The notes beneath the pieces were generated by a model. That model made no database searches. It was not told where the DNA came from and saw only the letters and a list, made by a program, of their open reading frames with translations. A program made the translations under genes and the position numbers. 13,426 nucleotides of DNA from an uncultured Bacilli bacterium (lineage in GTDB: Bacteria; Bacillota_I; Bacilli_A; RF39; UBA660): NCBI GenBank assembly GCA_947624535.1, contig CANQKU010000165.1:1-13426 (forward strand), given 5' to 3'. The first letter of the stretch is position 1; each line of letters opens with the position of its first letter. This document shows, one piece after another, positions 1 through 12,200 of this stretch.

Positions 1-1
1 T

Positions 2-298
2 GGCGGTGATGTTGCCCGCGCCGAAGGCGATCCGCAGGTTCCTGTGCCCGGTGGACTTGGTGCTCCTCCCCTGGAGGGTGACCTGGCCGTCCACCTTGAT
101 CCGGAACTGGATGGACACCTGGCCGGAGGCGGGGGCAAAGTTCAGGGTCACCTTGGGGTTGGCCGCGGTGTTGGCGTCGATAAAGGTCATCGCGCCGTCC
201 GCCAGCTCCACGAAGGTGTTGTCCTTGGCCAGCGCGGTGGTCCAGCGGGCGCTGTCCAGGGAGTCGGCGGCGAAGTCGTCTTGGTAGATGAGCTCGCC
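2..298 (-). other. ConA-like sandwich module A8, start only (residues 4301-4399)
   Basis: Starts GELIYQDDFAADSLD and has VTLNFAPASGQVSIQFRIKV, the usual opening and central strand of the A modules. The window ends at about the middle of the module, so its VDD signature and whatever follows are not seen. Confidence 0.65.
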
Positions 299-3200
299 CG
301 GCGTCAGCGTCTCAGTCACCGAGACGGCCACGTTGGCGTAGACCTCGGGGTCGCTCAGGCTGGTGACCCGGACGGTGGCGGAGCCCACCGCCTTGCCGGT
401 GACCACGCCCGCCCCGTTCACCGAGGCCACGTCGCCCCCGGAGATCACCTCGTACTTCACGCCCTTCTCCGTGGCATTCTCCGGCGCCACGGTGACCTGG
501 AGCCGCTGGGCGGCGCCGGGGGCCACGTGGAGGGTGGCGGGGGCCGAGATGCTCTGCGGCCGGACCACCTGGGACTGGACGGTGACCGTCTGCTGGGCGA
601 ACACGCCGCTGTCCAGGGCGCTCTCCGCCCGCAGGACCGCCGTGCCCGGCCGCGCCGCCGTCACATACCCGTCCTCGCTGACGGCGATGGCGTCGCCCGA
701 CGTTACGGACCAGTTCACCCGCTCATAGCTCCCCGCCGGGGCCGTCTCCACCACCGCCTGGGCGGAGTCGGACACCGCCATCACCGACGGGACGCGGGTC
801 AGGACGATGGAGGTGGGCCGGACCAGCGCGGCGCTCTCCGGGAGAACGATGCCGGTGTAGATCTTCACGTCGTCCACGCTGACGCTGAGCTGGTCGCCGG
901 TGCCGGTCTGGATGTCCAGCCGGTTCACGTAGTCCACGCTGTTGCGGTTGGCCGCCCCCAGCGCCACGGGATAGCCGTTCATGTAGACGTCCGTGGTGTT
1001 GGCCTTGGCGGTGCCGTTGTTGGGGGTGACCACGTAGACCACGTCCACCCAGTCGCCGTAGCCGCCCACCACCTTGTCGGCGTTGTTGACGATCTCGTCA
1101 TAGTGGTCGGTGAGCACGTAGGTGAGGCCGGAGAAGCTGCCCGGCGTCCCCTTGGCGGTGTTGCGGATGCGGAACAGCTCGTTGTCGTTGGTGTACCAGC
1201 TGTCCGAGCCGGCGGCCACGGCGTACATCCGGCCGCAGTCCGCGCTGCCCGCGCCGTGGGTCCCCAGGGCGTTCACCCGGAGCCGGAAGGCGATGGTGGT
1301 GGTCTGGGTCTGGGGCGCGAAGACGAAGGAGAGCTTGGCGGGGGCGCTGTCGGTGTCGTCCCGCAGGGTCACCGCGCCATTGCCCGCTTCCCGCTCCACC
1401 GCCACCGCAGTCCCCGCGGGAGCGTCCCAGTTCACGGCGCAATCCGCGCCGCCGTAGGCGCTGGGGTCGGTCTTCGCCCCGTCCGCCTCAAAGTCGGCGG
1501 CAAAGATGGGCCGGACCTCCACCTCCGCGTCGTCCCGCACGGTGACGGAGCAACTGGCGCTGACCGCCGGGTTGCTGACGCTGGTGGCGGTGACGGTGGC
1601 CACGCCTTCCTTGAGGCCGGTCACGTAGCCGTCCCGGTCCACCACCGCCACGTCCGCACCGGCGCTGACGGACCAAATCACCGACTTGTCATACGCCTGG
1701 ACCGGGGCCGCCGTCACGGTGAGGCCGGTGCGCTCCCCGGAGCGGATGGCCACGCCGGACTGGTCGATGGCAAGGCCGGAGACGGGGATCTTCTCCACCG
1801 CGTCGCTGTGGTCCACCGCGGCGCTGTACACCCACACGTCGGCGTAGGCGCCGTCGCTCTTGTCCTCGTTATCCTGGATGTAGTTGCCCACCTTGAAGTA
1901 GTACCAGGTCTCCTTCCAGTACGGGTCGGCGGCCACAAAGTCGTGATAGTAGGTCTCGGATCGCTCGCCGCCGCCGGGGTCGGTGGTGCTGATGGTGACG
2001 TAGGCCACCCCGTCCACCACCCGGATCTCCGTCCGATACTTCTGGCCCAGGGCCACGCCCGGGAAGGTGTACTTGAAGTCGTAAGAGGTGGGGGAGGTGG
2101 TGTTCTTCAGTTCCACCACCACCTTGCCGGTCCCCGCGGAGGCCTCATAGACGTAGCGGACCTTCACCAGGGGGTTGGCGTTGTCGCCGTTTTGCTCGAT
2201 GCCGTGGATCTGGGAGGTGATCACCTCGCCGCTGGCGGGGACGTGGGTCACCCGCTCCTCGGTGGTCAGAACGTGGGTCCCCTGCCAGGTCCAGTTCACC
2301 TTGCTGTCGTTGGGGTCCAGCAGCTCCCGCAGCTCAGAGCGGGCGTAGCTGGTGTTCCCCGTCTTATAACCCTCCACCGGGCTGTGGAACACCACGGCGG
2401 CCGCGCCGTTTTCATCCCGGGCGGCGTAGATGAACTGGTCGGTGTAGCCGCTGGCCAGCTCCTGGGGGCTCTTCTCCAGCACCGAGCCCGCCTTGGACGG
2501 ATCCTCCACGGGGAGCTGGATCTTCCAGCCGTCGCCCAGGAAGTCGATACAGCCGGTCCCCGCCGGGGTGTCGCCGGAGGGGGGCGTGCTCTCCGCCGGG
2601 GCCTGTTCCGCCGGAGCGTCCACCCCGGTCTGGTAGGCCAGGTCGCGGTAGGTGAGGGTGCCGGAGCAGTTCTTGTCGGTGAAGAAGTTCAGCTGGTCGA
2701 CGCCCTTCACCGCCGCGGCGGCCTCCGGGCGCAGGGCGTAGTCGCTCCCAAGCTGCCGCCCGTCGGCGTAGACCCGGGCCAGCGCCGCCTCGGGGAGGAG
2801 GAGGATCTGGATGTCGCAGGCCGCGTCCGCCTCGTAGGACCCCAGGTTCTGATAAGTCGTCTTGCCGGCCTCGTCGGTCCGCATGTCGGTGATCTTGAAC
2901 TTCCCGCTGTCCAGCTTGAAGCGCAGGATCTCCTGGCCGCTCTTCATAAACCGAACGCCGCCCTTGACGTCCCCTTGGGCGCCGGGGGTCACGGTGAAGG
3001 CCAGCTCCTGGTTCCCGCCGCCAGAGACGGCGATCCGATTGGAGGCGGAGTCCTCCCCCGCCGTGACGGTCAGAGCGCCGTCGGCGATCTGGCCCTGCTT
3101 CAGTTGCCACTGGGCGGGCTTGCTCAAAAGCCCGGAGCCCGCGGCGCCCGTTATGGTCCGATAGCCGTCCAGGCTCTCATCCCAGAGGGAGAAGTTCCTG

Positions 3201-6200
3201 GGCTGTCTGGTCACCTTCACGTCGTCCACGTAGGCGTGGGCCAGGCCCGCCTTCTCGGTCATAAAGGTGATGTTGTCGATGCTGTTCAGGGGCGCGCCGC
3301 CCTTGTTGCTCACCGGCTGGTTCTCGCCCAGCAGCTCCCCGTCGGCGTAGACGCTGAAGGTCTGGGTGTCGGTGTCCACCACCACTTTCAGCTCAACCCA
3401 CTCGCCCGGGCGGTAGCTCCCGGCGTTGACCGAGGGGGTCTTGGTGGAGTCGCCGCCCCGGAACTGGAACCTGTGCCCGTCGGCCAGGGTCTTCACCCGG
3501 AGGAACTCCCCGGCGGTGGAGGAGCTGTACTTGCCGGAGTGGGCCTGGTCCCCGACGGTCAGCGCCACGGCCGAGTCGGCCGCGTCGGCGGGGATATACA
3601 GCCGGAAGGAGATGGTCACCCTGCCGATCTGGGGCGCGAACTGGAGGTTGAGGGCGGTGGACTCGTTGGGGTCGGAATCGGTGATCTCCGCCACCTGCGC
3701 GCCCTCAAAGGCCACCGTCTTGGTCCCCACGGCCCAGGATCGGCCCAGCTTTTCCCCTTCAAAGTCCTGGTCCAGGACCACCGTCTCCGGGGTCTCCGGC
3801 CCGGACTCCAGCGCGGCGGTGGGCAGATCCAGGCCGAAGCCGCTCATGCCGTAGCGCATCAGGAGCGCCGCGGCCTCCGCCCGGGTGGCGCCGCCCTGGG
3901 GATCCAGAACGCCGCCGGTCCGCCCCTGCATCACGCCGGTCTCCACCGCCCACTCCACAGCGGAGCGGGCCCAGTCGGAGACCTTTCCGCCGTCGGCGAA
4001 GCCGCCCAGGCCCCGCCCCGTGACGGCGGGCTGTCCGGCGTCGCGGTAGAGCATGGTCACGAACTGCTCCCGGCTGATCTGGGCCTCGGGCGCGGTCCCG
4101 TCGGAGACGCCCTGGGCCACCGCCCAGGCCATCCCCTTCTCATACCAGGTGGCGCCGCCGGAGGTGTCCACACCGGCCAGGCGGGCCAGGACGGTGACCA
4201 CCATGGCCCGGTCGGTGACGCCCTCGGGGGCGAAGCTGGCGTTGCCCACGCCCTGGAGCAGTTCCCGCCCGCTGACGAAGGCCACCGCGTCCGCGGCCCA
4301 GTGGTCGGCGGCCACGTCGTTGAACCGCTGAGCGTTGTCCACCAGCAGTACCGTGGCGCTCCCGCTGATGGCGAAGATCACGCCGGTCCGGGTCGGGGCG
4401 GACGCCCGGATGATCTCCCGGGTCCCGTCGGCGCGGACCAGCACCGGGACGACGCCCGGCCCGGGCGTCTTCACCGGCAGTTCCACCCACAGCTTGAGCC
4501 CCTCGCTCTTGACGATGGACAGCTTGGGGGCGCTGTCCATGTCCGCCCCGGCGGTCAGCCTCGGCACGGGCAGGGTCAGCGCCGTGCCGGCGACCCGGGC
4601 CTGCCGCTCCGCCGCCTCGGAGACGATCACCTGGCCCTCGGTCCGCCCGTCCGCCGCCACGGTGACCTCGGCGCTGCCGTTCTGGGCCTGCACGGTGACA
4701 TGGACCGTGCCGTCCGGGTCCTTTTTCGCCCGCAGGGTGTCCCCGTTGGACGCGGTCTGGGTGATCACGGTGGTCCCGTCCGCCCAGGTCTCCTCCACCG
4801 TGCTGCCCCCGTCGGAGTAGTCGGAGCGGTCGGTGCTGGGCCTGGGCCCGCCGCCGCCGGAGAAGGATCCGGGCTTGATGTGCCGGATGGAGGCGCTGTA
4901 CACCCACACGTCGGCGTAAGCGCCGTCGCTGGCGTCGGTGTTATCCTGGATGTAGCTGCCCACCTTGAAGTAGTACCGGGTCTCCTTCCAGTAGGCGTCG
5001 GCGGCCACAAAGTCGTGGGAATAGGTCTCGGATCGCTCGCCGCCGCCGGGGTCGGTGGTGCTGACGGTGACGTAGGCCGCCCCGTCCACCACCCGGATCT
5101 CCGTCCGGTACTTCTGCCCCAGGGCCACATTGGGGAAGGTGTACTTGAAGTCGTTGGAGGTGGGGGAGGTGGTGTTCTTCAGCTCCACCACCACCTTGCC
5201 GGTCCCCGCGGAAGCGTCATAGACGTAGCGGATCTTCACCAGGGGGTTGGCGTTGTCGCCGTTTTGCTCGATGCCGTGGATCTGGGCGGTGATCACCTCG
5301 CCGCTGGCGGGGACGTGGGTCACCCGCTCCTCCGTGGTCAGGATATGGGTCCCCTGCCAGGTCCAGTTCACCTTGTTGTCGTTGGGGTCCAGCAGTTCCC
5401 GCAGCTCAGAGCGGGCGTACTTGGCGTTGGTGGTCTTGAAGCCCTCCACCGGGCTGTGGAACACCACGGCGTAGTCCCCGGCATCGTCCATAGCGGCGTA
5501 GAAGTACTCGTCGGAGTAGCCCGCGGCCAGCTCCGCCGGGCTCTTCTCCAGCACCGAACCCGCCTTAGCCGGGTCCTCCACGGGGAGCTGGAGCTTCCAG
5601 CCGTCGGTCTTGAAGTCGATAGCGCCGGTCTGGGCCGGGGTCATGGCCCCGGTCAGCCAGGTCATATCCTGATAGGTATAGGTCCCGGCGGTGTTGGAGT
5701 CGGTAAAGACGTACAGCCGGGTGATGTTCTCCAGGGTGGAGGCGCCCTCCCCCGTCAGTTGGAAGCTGTCGCAGATGCACACGCCGTCCTTATAGACCTT
5801 CACATAGGCGGCGTTCTGCTGCGTGGCGGGGTAGAGCTCGATGGTGATATGGAAGGAATCGTGGCGGCTGTAACGGCCGCCGATCTCCTTGTAGATCGTC
5901 TTGCCCGCGGCGTCCGTCCGCAGGTCGGACAGGCGCAGGCCGCCGTTTTGCAGCTTGAAGCGCAGCACCGTGTTCCCCGCCTCGTCCCGGAAGTTGACGC
6001 CGCCCTTCAGGTCCTTCAGGTCCTCCACGTCCACCGTGATCTGGAAGGACAGGGTCTTGACCCCCTCGCCGGACACGTCGACGCGGTTGCTGCCGGAGTC
6101 CTCCCCCGCCGTGACGGTCAGCACGCCGTTCTGGATGGCGCCGGTCTCGTCCAGCGTCCAGGCCGAGGGATCCCACAGCAGGTCGCCCGGCGCGCTGGGC

Positions 6201-9200
6201 CCTACCGGCCCTTCGCCGCCGCCGGCGGGGGGCGCGCTCTCCTCCGGGGAGAGGGTGGCGTTCCCCTGGAACTGGATGCCGGTGTACGTGTAGGTCCCGG
6301 CCCGGTTGCTGTCCGCGAAGAAGTCCAGTTGGGTGATCGGGCTCAGCGTGACGGTGCGCGGGGAGTAGGTCTCCCCCAGTTGGGTCTGGCCGCCGGCGGT
6401 CTCCTGATAGACCTTCACGAAGGCCGCCTGATCCCCGCTCTGGGGGACCAGCACCACCTTCAGGGCGTAGGCCGTCCCCGCCGTGTAGCTGCCCAGATTC
6501 ACGTAGTTGGCGGTGCCGTCCACCACCTCGGCCAGCTTGAAGGTCCCCTTGTCCAGCTTGAGGCGCAGGACCTCCGTCTTCTTCTCCGTCCCGTCGGTGA
6601 AGAACTTCACGCCGCCGCTGAGCTCTTCAGTGGCGCTGGGGGTGACGGTGAAGCGCAGGATCTGACTGCCGGAGCCGTTTACGGGGAACTTGTTGGTGAC
6701 AGAGCTCGTCCCCGCCGTCACCGTCAGCTCGCCGGGCAGAGTGCCGGGCTTATCCGGCTCGTCCGGCTTATCCGGCTTATCCGGCTCGTCCGGCCCTTCG
6801 CCGCCGCCCGTCTCGCCCAGGCTGGTGGCCGGGACGTACTCCAGCTCAGGGATGATCTCGGTCTGGAAGTCGATGTCGGTGTAGGCCAGTTCCCCCTGGC
6901 CGCCGGTCTCGGCAAAGAAGTCCAGCCGGGTGATCTCGGTCACGTCGGCGCTCTCCAGAACGCAGGTCTCGCCCATCTGGGTCTCGGTCTGCCCCTCCAG
7001 GCGGTAGACCTCCACCTGGGCGGGCTTGTCCTCGCCCAGCCGCGGCGTGAGGATCGTCTTGAAGGTGTAGGTCTGGCCAGGGGTGTAGGTGCCCAGGACC
7101 ACGCCCTCCTCCGCCGCCGTGGCGACAGCCCGGAGCGCGTAGGCCGCCGCCGCGGGGGACGGCGCGGGGATGAGCCGGAGGGTCCCGTTGTCCATCTCCA
7201 GGCGCAGGACCTCCCGCTTGGCGGAGCCCACGCCGGTGAAGAACTTCACGCCGCCGCCGAGATCCTCGGCGCTGGGGGTGACGGTGAAGGTCAGGGTGTG
7301 GCTGCCTGCGCCGGACACCGGGTACTGCTGGAGGGAGGAGCCCTCCTCCGCCGTGACCGTCAGCGCCTCAGGCAGCGTCACCAGCGGCGCGCTGGCGGTG
7401 ACGGTAAAGGCGTCGGCGTAGTGGGGCAGGGTGGTGGAGACCACCGCGTCGCTCCGCCGGGCCCCCACCGGGATGCCCAGGGCCTTGATGCCGTCGGCGG
7501 CGAACATGGCGATGAGCTTCGCGCCGTACATATTCACGTGGGTGTTGTCCCAGTTGGCCTCCACGGCGTTGTTGCCGTCCGCCCGGATGGCCGAGTCCTG
7601 ATAGGCCTCGTCCTGGTAGAAGCGGGAGTCCACCGGCTTGATGATGTTGAACATATCAATGGACTCTTCCAGCCCCACGTGGTTGACCCAGCCGTTGGTA
7701 GCGGCAAGGACGTCCACGCAGGGGACGCTCAACTCCTCCGCCAGCGCCCGGGCCGCGTTGCCGTAGAGCTCGCCGGTGGCGTCGTCCAGCTTGCGCCGGG
7801 AGATGGAGGTGGCGATGATGGGATAGGCCCCCGCGTCCCAGGCCAGGGTGACATACTGCGCCATGTGCTTTTTGTAGGACGGGTGCTCCCCGTCGGCAAA
7901 GCGGTCCAGGCTGGGGTCGGTGTAGATGGTGCTGTCGGCGTTGTGGGAGTCGTTATGGCCGAACTGGATGATGAGGTAGTCCCCGGGCTGGATGCTCTCC
8001 TTCAGCGTCTGGAACTGGGGCCGGGTGGTGTAGTCCAGGGAACTGCGCCCCGGGATGGCCAGATCCACCACCTCCACGCCGTCGAAGAAGCCCTCCAGCA
8101 CCTGGGCCCAGCCCGTCTGGGGGTACTTGGAGTTGTCGTAGGCCGCGGCGGTGGAGTCGCCGATCACGTAGATCTTGGCGCCGGGGGCCAGGGTATCGTC
8201 GGCGGCGCCGTGGGTAAAGGTGACATAGGTCTTTGCGTCGTCATAGGCGGTGACCCGGAAGGTGTCGCCGCTGTCCATGGGCAGGTCCAGGGGAACGTTC
8301 TCGCTGACCCCGGGGCCGTGGGTGAAGAAGGCGGAGGCCGTCCACACCTGGCTGGCGGCCTTCACCGCGCCGTCGGGGCCCAGGATCTCCACCTTGAACT
8401 GATAGTCGTTGGTGTCCAGGTGCTGGTTGTTGTTGGTGACGTTGATGGAGTGGAGCTTGCCGCCGTCGGTGGGGACAAAGCGGGCCGCCCCCGAGTCGGT
8501 GGCGTAAGCCCAGGAATTCACGTCCAGAATCTTCGCAGCGGCCACAGTAACCACAAACTCCTTTGTATCTGTCACATTGCCCCGCCGGATGGTGGCGGTG
8601 AGGGTGACGGTCTGGGCCGTAGCGTCATTGGGGTGGATAACGCCCAGGCCGCTGGCCGCGTCCACCGTCACCACGTCCGGGTCGGAGCTCTGCCAGGTGA
8701 TGGTGGTGCCGTGCATCCCCTGGGCGGGCAGCTCCAGGTCCTTCTTCACCGCGCTGATAGCGCCCAGGCTCAGCGCCTCCTTGGCCCGGGCCACCGCCTC
8801 GGCGTCGTCCGCCAGGGCCTTGACGGTGACCTGGAAGGTCTTGTCCAGGGCCAGATAGGAGATCTGCTGTACCGAGATGTGGGCGGTCAGGGTGACCAGG
8901 GTGTCCTCCGCCAGGCGGTTCACCTTCCCGTCGCCGGAGACCGCCGCGCTGTTGGAGGTCCAGTTCACGTCGGCGCCGCCGAAGTTGGGGGAGGTGTAGA
9001 AGGTCGTCAGGTTCAGGTCCTTGTCCACCGCGTTGGGGTCGGTGTTCTCCCCCCGGATCCAGTCAAAGCCCAGCTTGTCCAGCTCCGCCTGGAAGGCGGC
9101 CATGTCCGCCTCCTTGTCCACCTTGCGGAAGGAGAAGCCGTAGAAGTAGGCCATGGAGCTGGAGACGTAGACGGTGTAGGTCTTGCCCCCCAGAACGGCG

Positions 9201-12200
9201 AGCTTCGCCGCGGTCTCCACATTGACGGTGGAGGACTGGGGGTCCTCATAGCCGGCCATGGGCACGCCGTCCTCCAGGACGTGCAGCGCCTTCCCCTCTC
9301 CGCCGTTCACCCGCAGGCACACCACCAGCTCGCCGGCCTCGATGGAGTCCGGGATGGTGAACTTGAAGTACTCGCCCGTGCCCTGCTCCACCTTGGGCGC
9401 TTTGTCCGCGACCATGTGCTTGGTGTAGGTCACGCCGTTGAGGGGCGTATCCTTGTTGTCGGTGACCGTCCAGGTGCCCGCGCCCACCGCCATGGTCACG
9501 CCGCTGACGGGCAGGGTGGCGATGACCTGGTCGGTGGTGGTGGTGAACGTCTCGCCGTCCCGCTGGGGCGGCGTCCAGTACTCCGTGCCGCCGGTGGCGG
9601 GAGGCGGGGTGGTCCCGCCACCCTCGGCGGAGATCATCACGTCGTCAATGTAGGCGTGGGCGGTCTTGGCCGTGTTGGTAAAGAAGGCGATGTTGTCGAT
9701 CTGGCCCAGGTCGGCGGGCGTGCCGTTCTGATAGCCCAGCTTCACCGTCCCCACCGGGGTATCCCCGGCCCAGACAGAGCCGGTCCCCGCCTCCGTGTCC
9801 AGGGCCACCTGGACCAGGACCCACTGGTTCTCCGTAAAGCCGCGGGTGGCGGTCTTGCTGTCCGTCTGAGCCCCGTCCTCCGCCTTCACGTGGCCGGCGT
9901 CGCTGAAGGTCAGCCGGAGGCTCCGGCCGGCGTTGCTGCTGGTCCAACTGCCGGACAGGGCGTGGGACCCGGCGCCCATGTAGAGGGTGGTCTCCCCGTC
10001 CAGCACCTTGACCTTGAAGGAGATGAGCACCTTCCCCGACTGGGCGGCGAAGTCGAAGATCGCCTTGGAGGTGGCGGAGGCACTGCTGTCGGCGATCTCC
10101 AGCACCTTACCGTCGCCGTCCGCGATCACCTCCGCGCCGTCGTGGTTGCCCTTGAAGGGGTCGTCGGTCCCCTCGAAGTCCAGGGCGCGCACAACGTCCT
10201 CCGCCGCGGGCGGGGCGGGGGGCTCGCCCAGCTCCGGGTCCCCGCCGGGGGTGGGGGTGGGGTCGGTGGACTCGCTGGGGCCGGTGGACTCGCTGGGCCC
10301 CGGCTCCGTCTCGCTGGGCTTGGCGGTGACCACGATGTCGTCGATGTAGGCGTGGGCCCTGCCCGTGCTCTCGGTAAAGAAGCTGATGTTGTCGATCTTG
10401 TCCAGGGTGGTAACGCCGGAGTCGCTGGTATAGAGCAGCTCCGCCGTGCCGCAGGACGTGCCGTTTGCGAAGACCTCAAAGCTCCCCGCGACGGTGTCCA
10501 GCACCAGCTTGATCTCCGTCCAGCCGTCGACGGCGTAGGCGTCGTTGTCCGATTTAACGCTCTTTGCCTCCCCCCGGCCCTGGAAGGAGAGCTGCTTGTT
10601 GGCCGCCAGCGTCTTGAGCATGAGGATCTGCCGCTTTTTCGCGGTGGCGAGCCCGCCGGCGTTCTCCTTGGAGCCGCAGGAAAAATCCAGGAGCGTGTCC
10701 ACCGGCTCCCCGTCCAGATCCGATACCACGTACATCCTGTACGAGATGGTCACCTGGCCGGACTGCGGGGCGAACTGGAATGCCGCCTTGGCGACTGTGC
10801 TGTCGTCGGTGTTGTCCGTCAGCTCCAGCACCTTGTTCCCGCCGTCCAGCGCGATGACCTGGCTCTGCGTGGGATCGTCCGCGTAGCTGACGGCCCCCTC
10901 AAAGTCCTGGGTGTACACCGCGTCGGGATTCGGGGACTCCGAGGGCTCCGGGGACTCCGAAGGGTTCGGAGACTCCGAGGGCTCGGGGGATTCCGAGGGC
11001 TCGGGGGATTCCGAGGGCTCGGGGGATTCCGAGGGCTCGGGGGACTCCGAAGGATCCGGGGATTCCGAGGGGTCGGGGGACTCCGAGGGCTCGGGCTCCA
11101 ACTCCTTGGCGGTGATGGTGATATCGTCCACATACGTATGGGTGATGCCCGCCTTATCGGTCATAAAGCCGATGTTGTCGATTTTGTCCATCGGCTGGCC
11201 CGCGGCGGGGCTGGCGGATTTATAGCTCAGGTTGCCGGTAGCCAGCGCCTCCGGGGCGTCGTCCACATAGATGGCGTAGGTCTTCTCCTCCGTGTTCAGC
11301 ACCAGCTTGACGGTGGCCCACTCCCCCTGGGTATAGGCGCCCTTGGCCGTGAGGTTGGCGGCGTCGCCGCTCCTGTGCTGGAGGTTCCCGGAGCTGGCCT
11401 TCAGCCGGATGATCTGGTAGTTCTCGGCGGTGGCCGGGTTGTCCGTATTGGCCTGGGAGCCGCAGACGAAGGTGAGGCCCTGGGACGCGTCGTTCCCCAG
11501 GTCGTTGGTGGCGTCATACAGCTTGTAAGAGATGGTGACCTCGCCGGACACAGGCTCAGGCAGGGTGAGCATCGCCCGGGAGTAGCCGTCTATATTCTCG
11601 TCCCGGATCTCCAGGACTTTGCTGTTGTCAAACGCGGTGATCTGCACGTCGGTGTCGTCCGTCGCAGTCACCGTGTGCTCAAGCTTCACCTCGTCGGCGA
11701 AGTTCTGGAAGTAGGCCGCCCCCTCGGGCTGTTCCGTCTCCACCAAGTCGCCGGGCTCCGGGCTGGGCTCGGGCGTGGGCGTGGGCTCGGGCTCGCCCGT
11801 CTTGACGGTGATGGTGATATCGTCCACATACATATGAGCAATACCCGCCCCATCGGTCATAAAGCCGATGTTGTCGATCTTGTCCAGCGGCTGGTCTGCG
11901 GCGGGGCTGGCAGCTTTATAGCTCAAGCTGCCGGAAGCCAGCGCCTCCGAGGCGTCACCCACATAGAAGGCGTAGGTCTTCTCCGTCGTGTTCAGCACCA
12001 GCTTGACGGTGGCCCACTCCCCTTGGGTATAGGCTTTCTTGACCGTGGCGTTGGCGGCGTCTCCGCTCCTGTGCTGGAGATTCCCGGAGCTGGCCTTCAG
12101 CCGGATGATTTGGTAGTTCTCGGCGGTGGCCGGGTTGCCCGTGTTGGCCTGGGAGCCGCAGACAAAGGTGAGACCCTGGGCGGACGTGGCGTCCCCCAGG

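Noticed and set aside
2412..3110. 232-codon minus-strand open frame
   Set aside because: Out of frame with the B4/PL7-2 coding sequence, which carries real motifs; the product is low-complexity Arg/Gly/Pro/Asp.
4140..4907. 255-codon minus-strand open frame
   Set aside because: It overlaps the pre-SLH and SLH coding sequence in another frame, is Arg/Gly/Pro-rich, and has no domain. It is a shadow of GC-rich codons.
1821..5605. Duplicated PL7 as an assembly artefact
   Set aside because: The copies differ by many scattered substitutions and their flanks differ, so a simple assembly duplication is unlikely.
10925..11104. Possible CRISPR array
   Set aside because: The repeats are contiguous 18-mers with no unique spacers and lie inside a coding frame.
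10911..11225. Plus-strand frame with GDSEGS repeats
   Set aside because: It is the antisense reading of the 18-bp SESPEP minisatellite, not a separate repeat protein.
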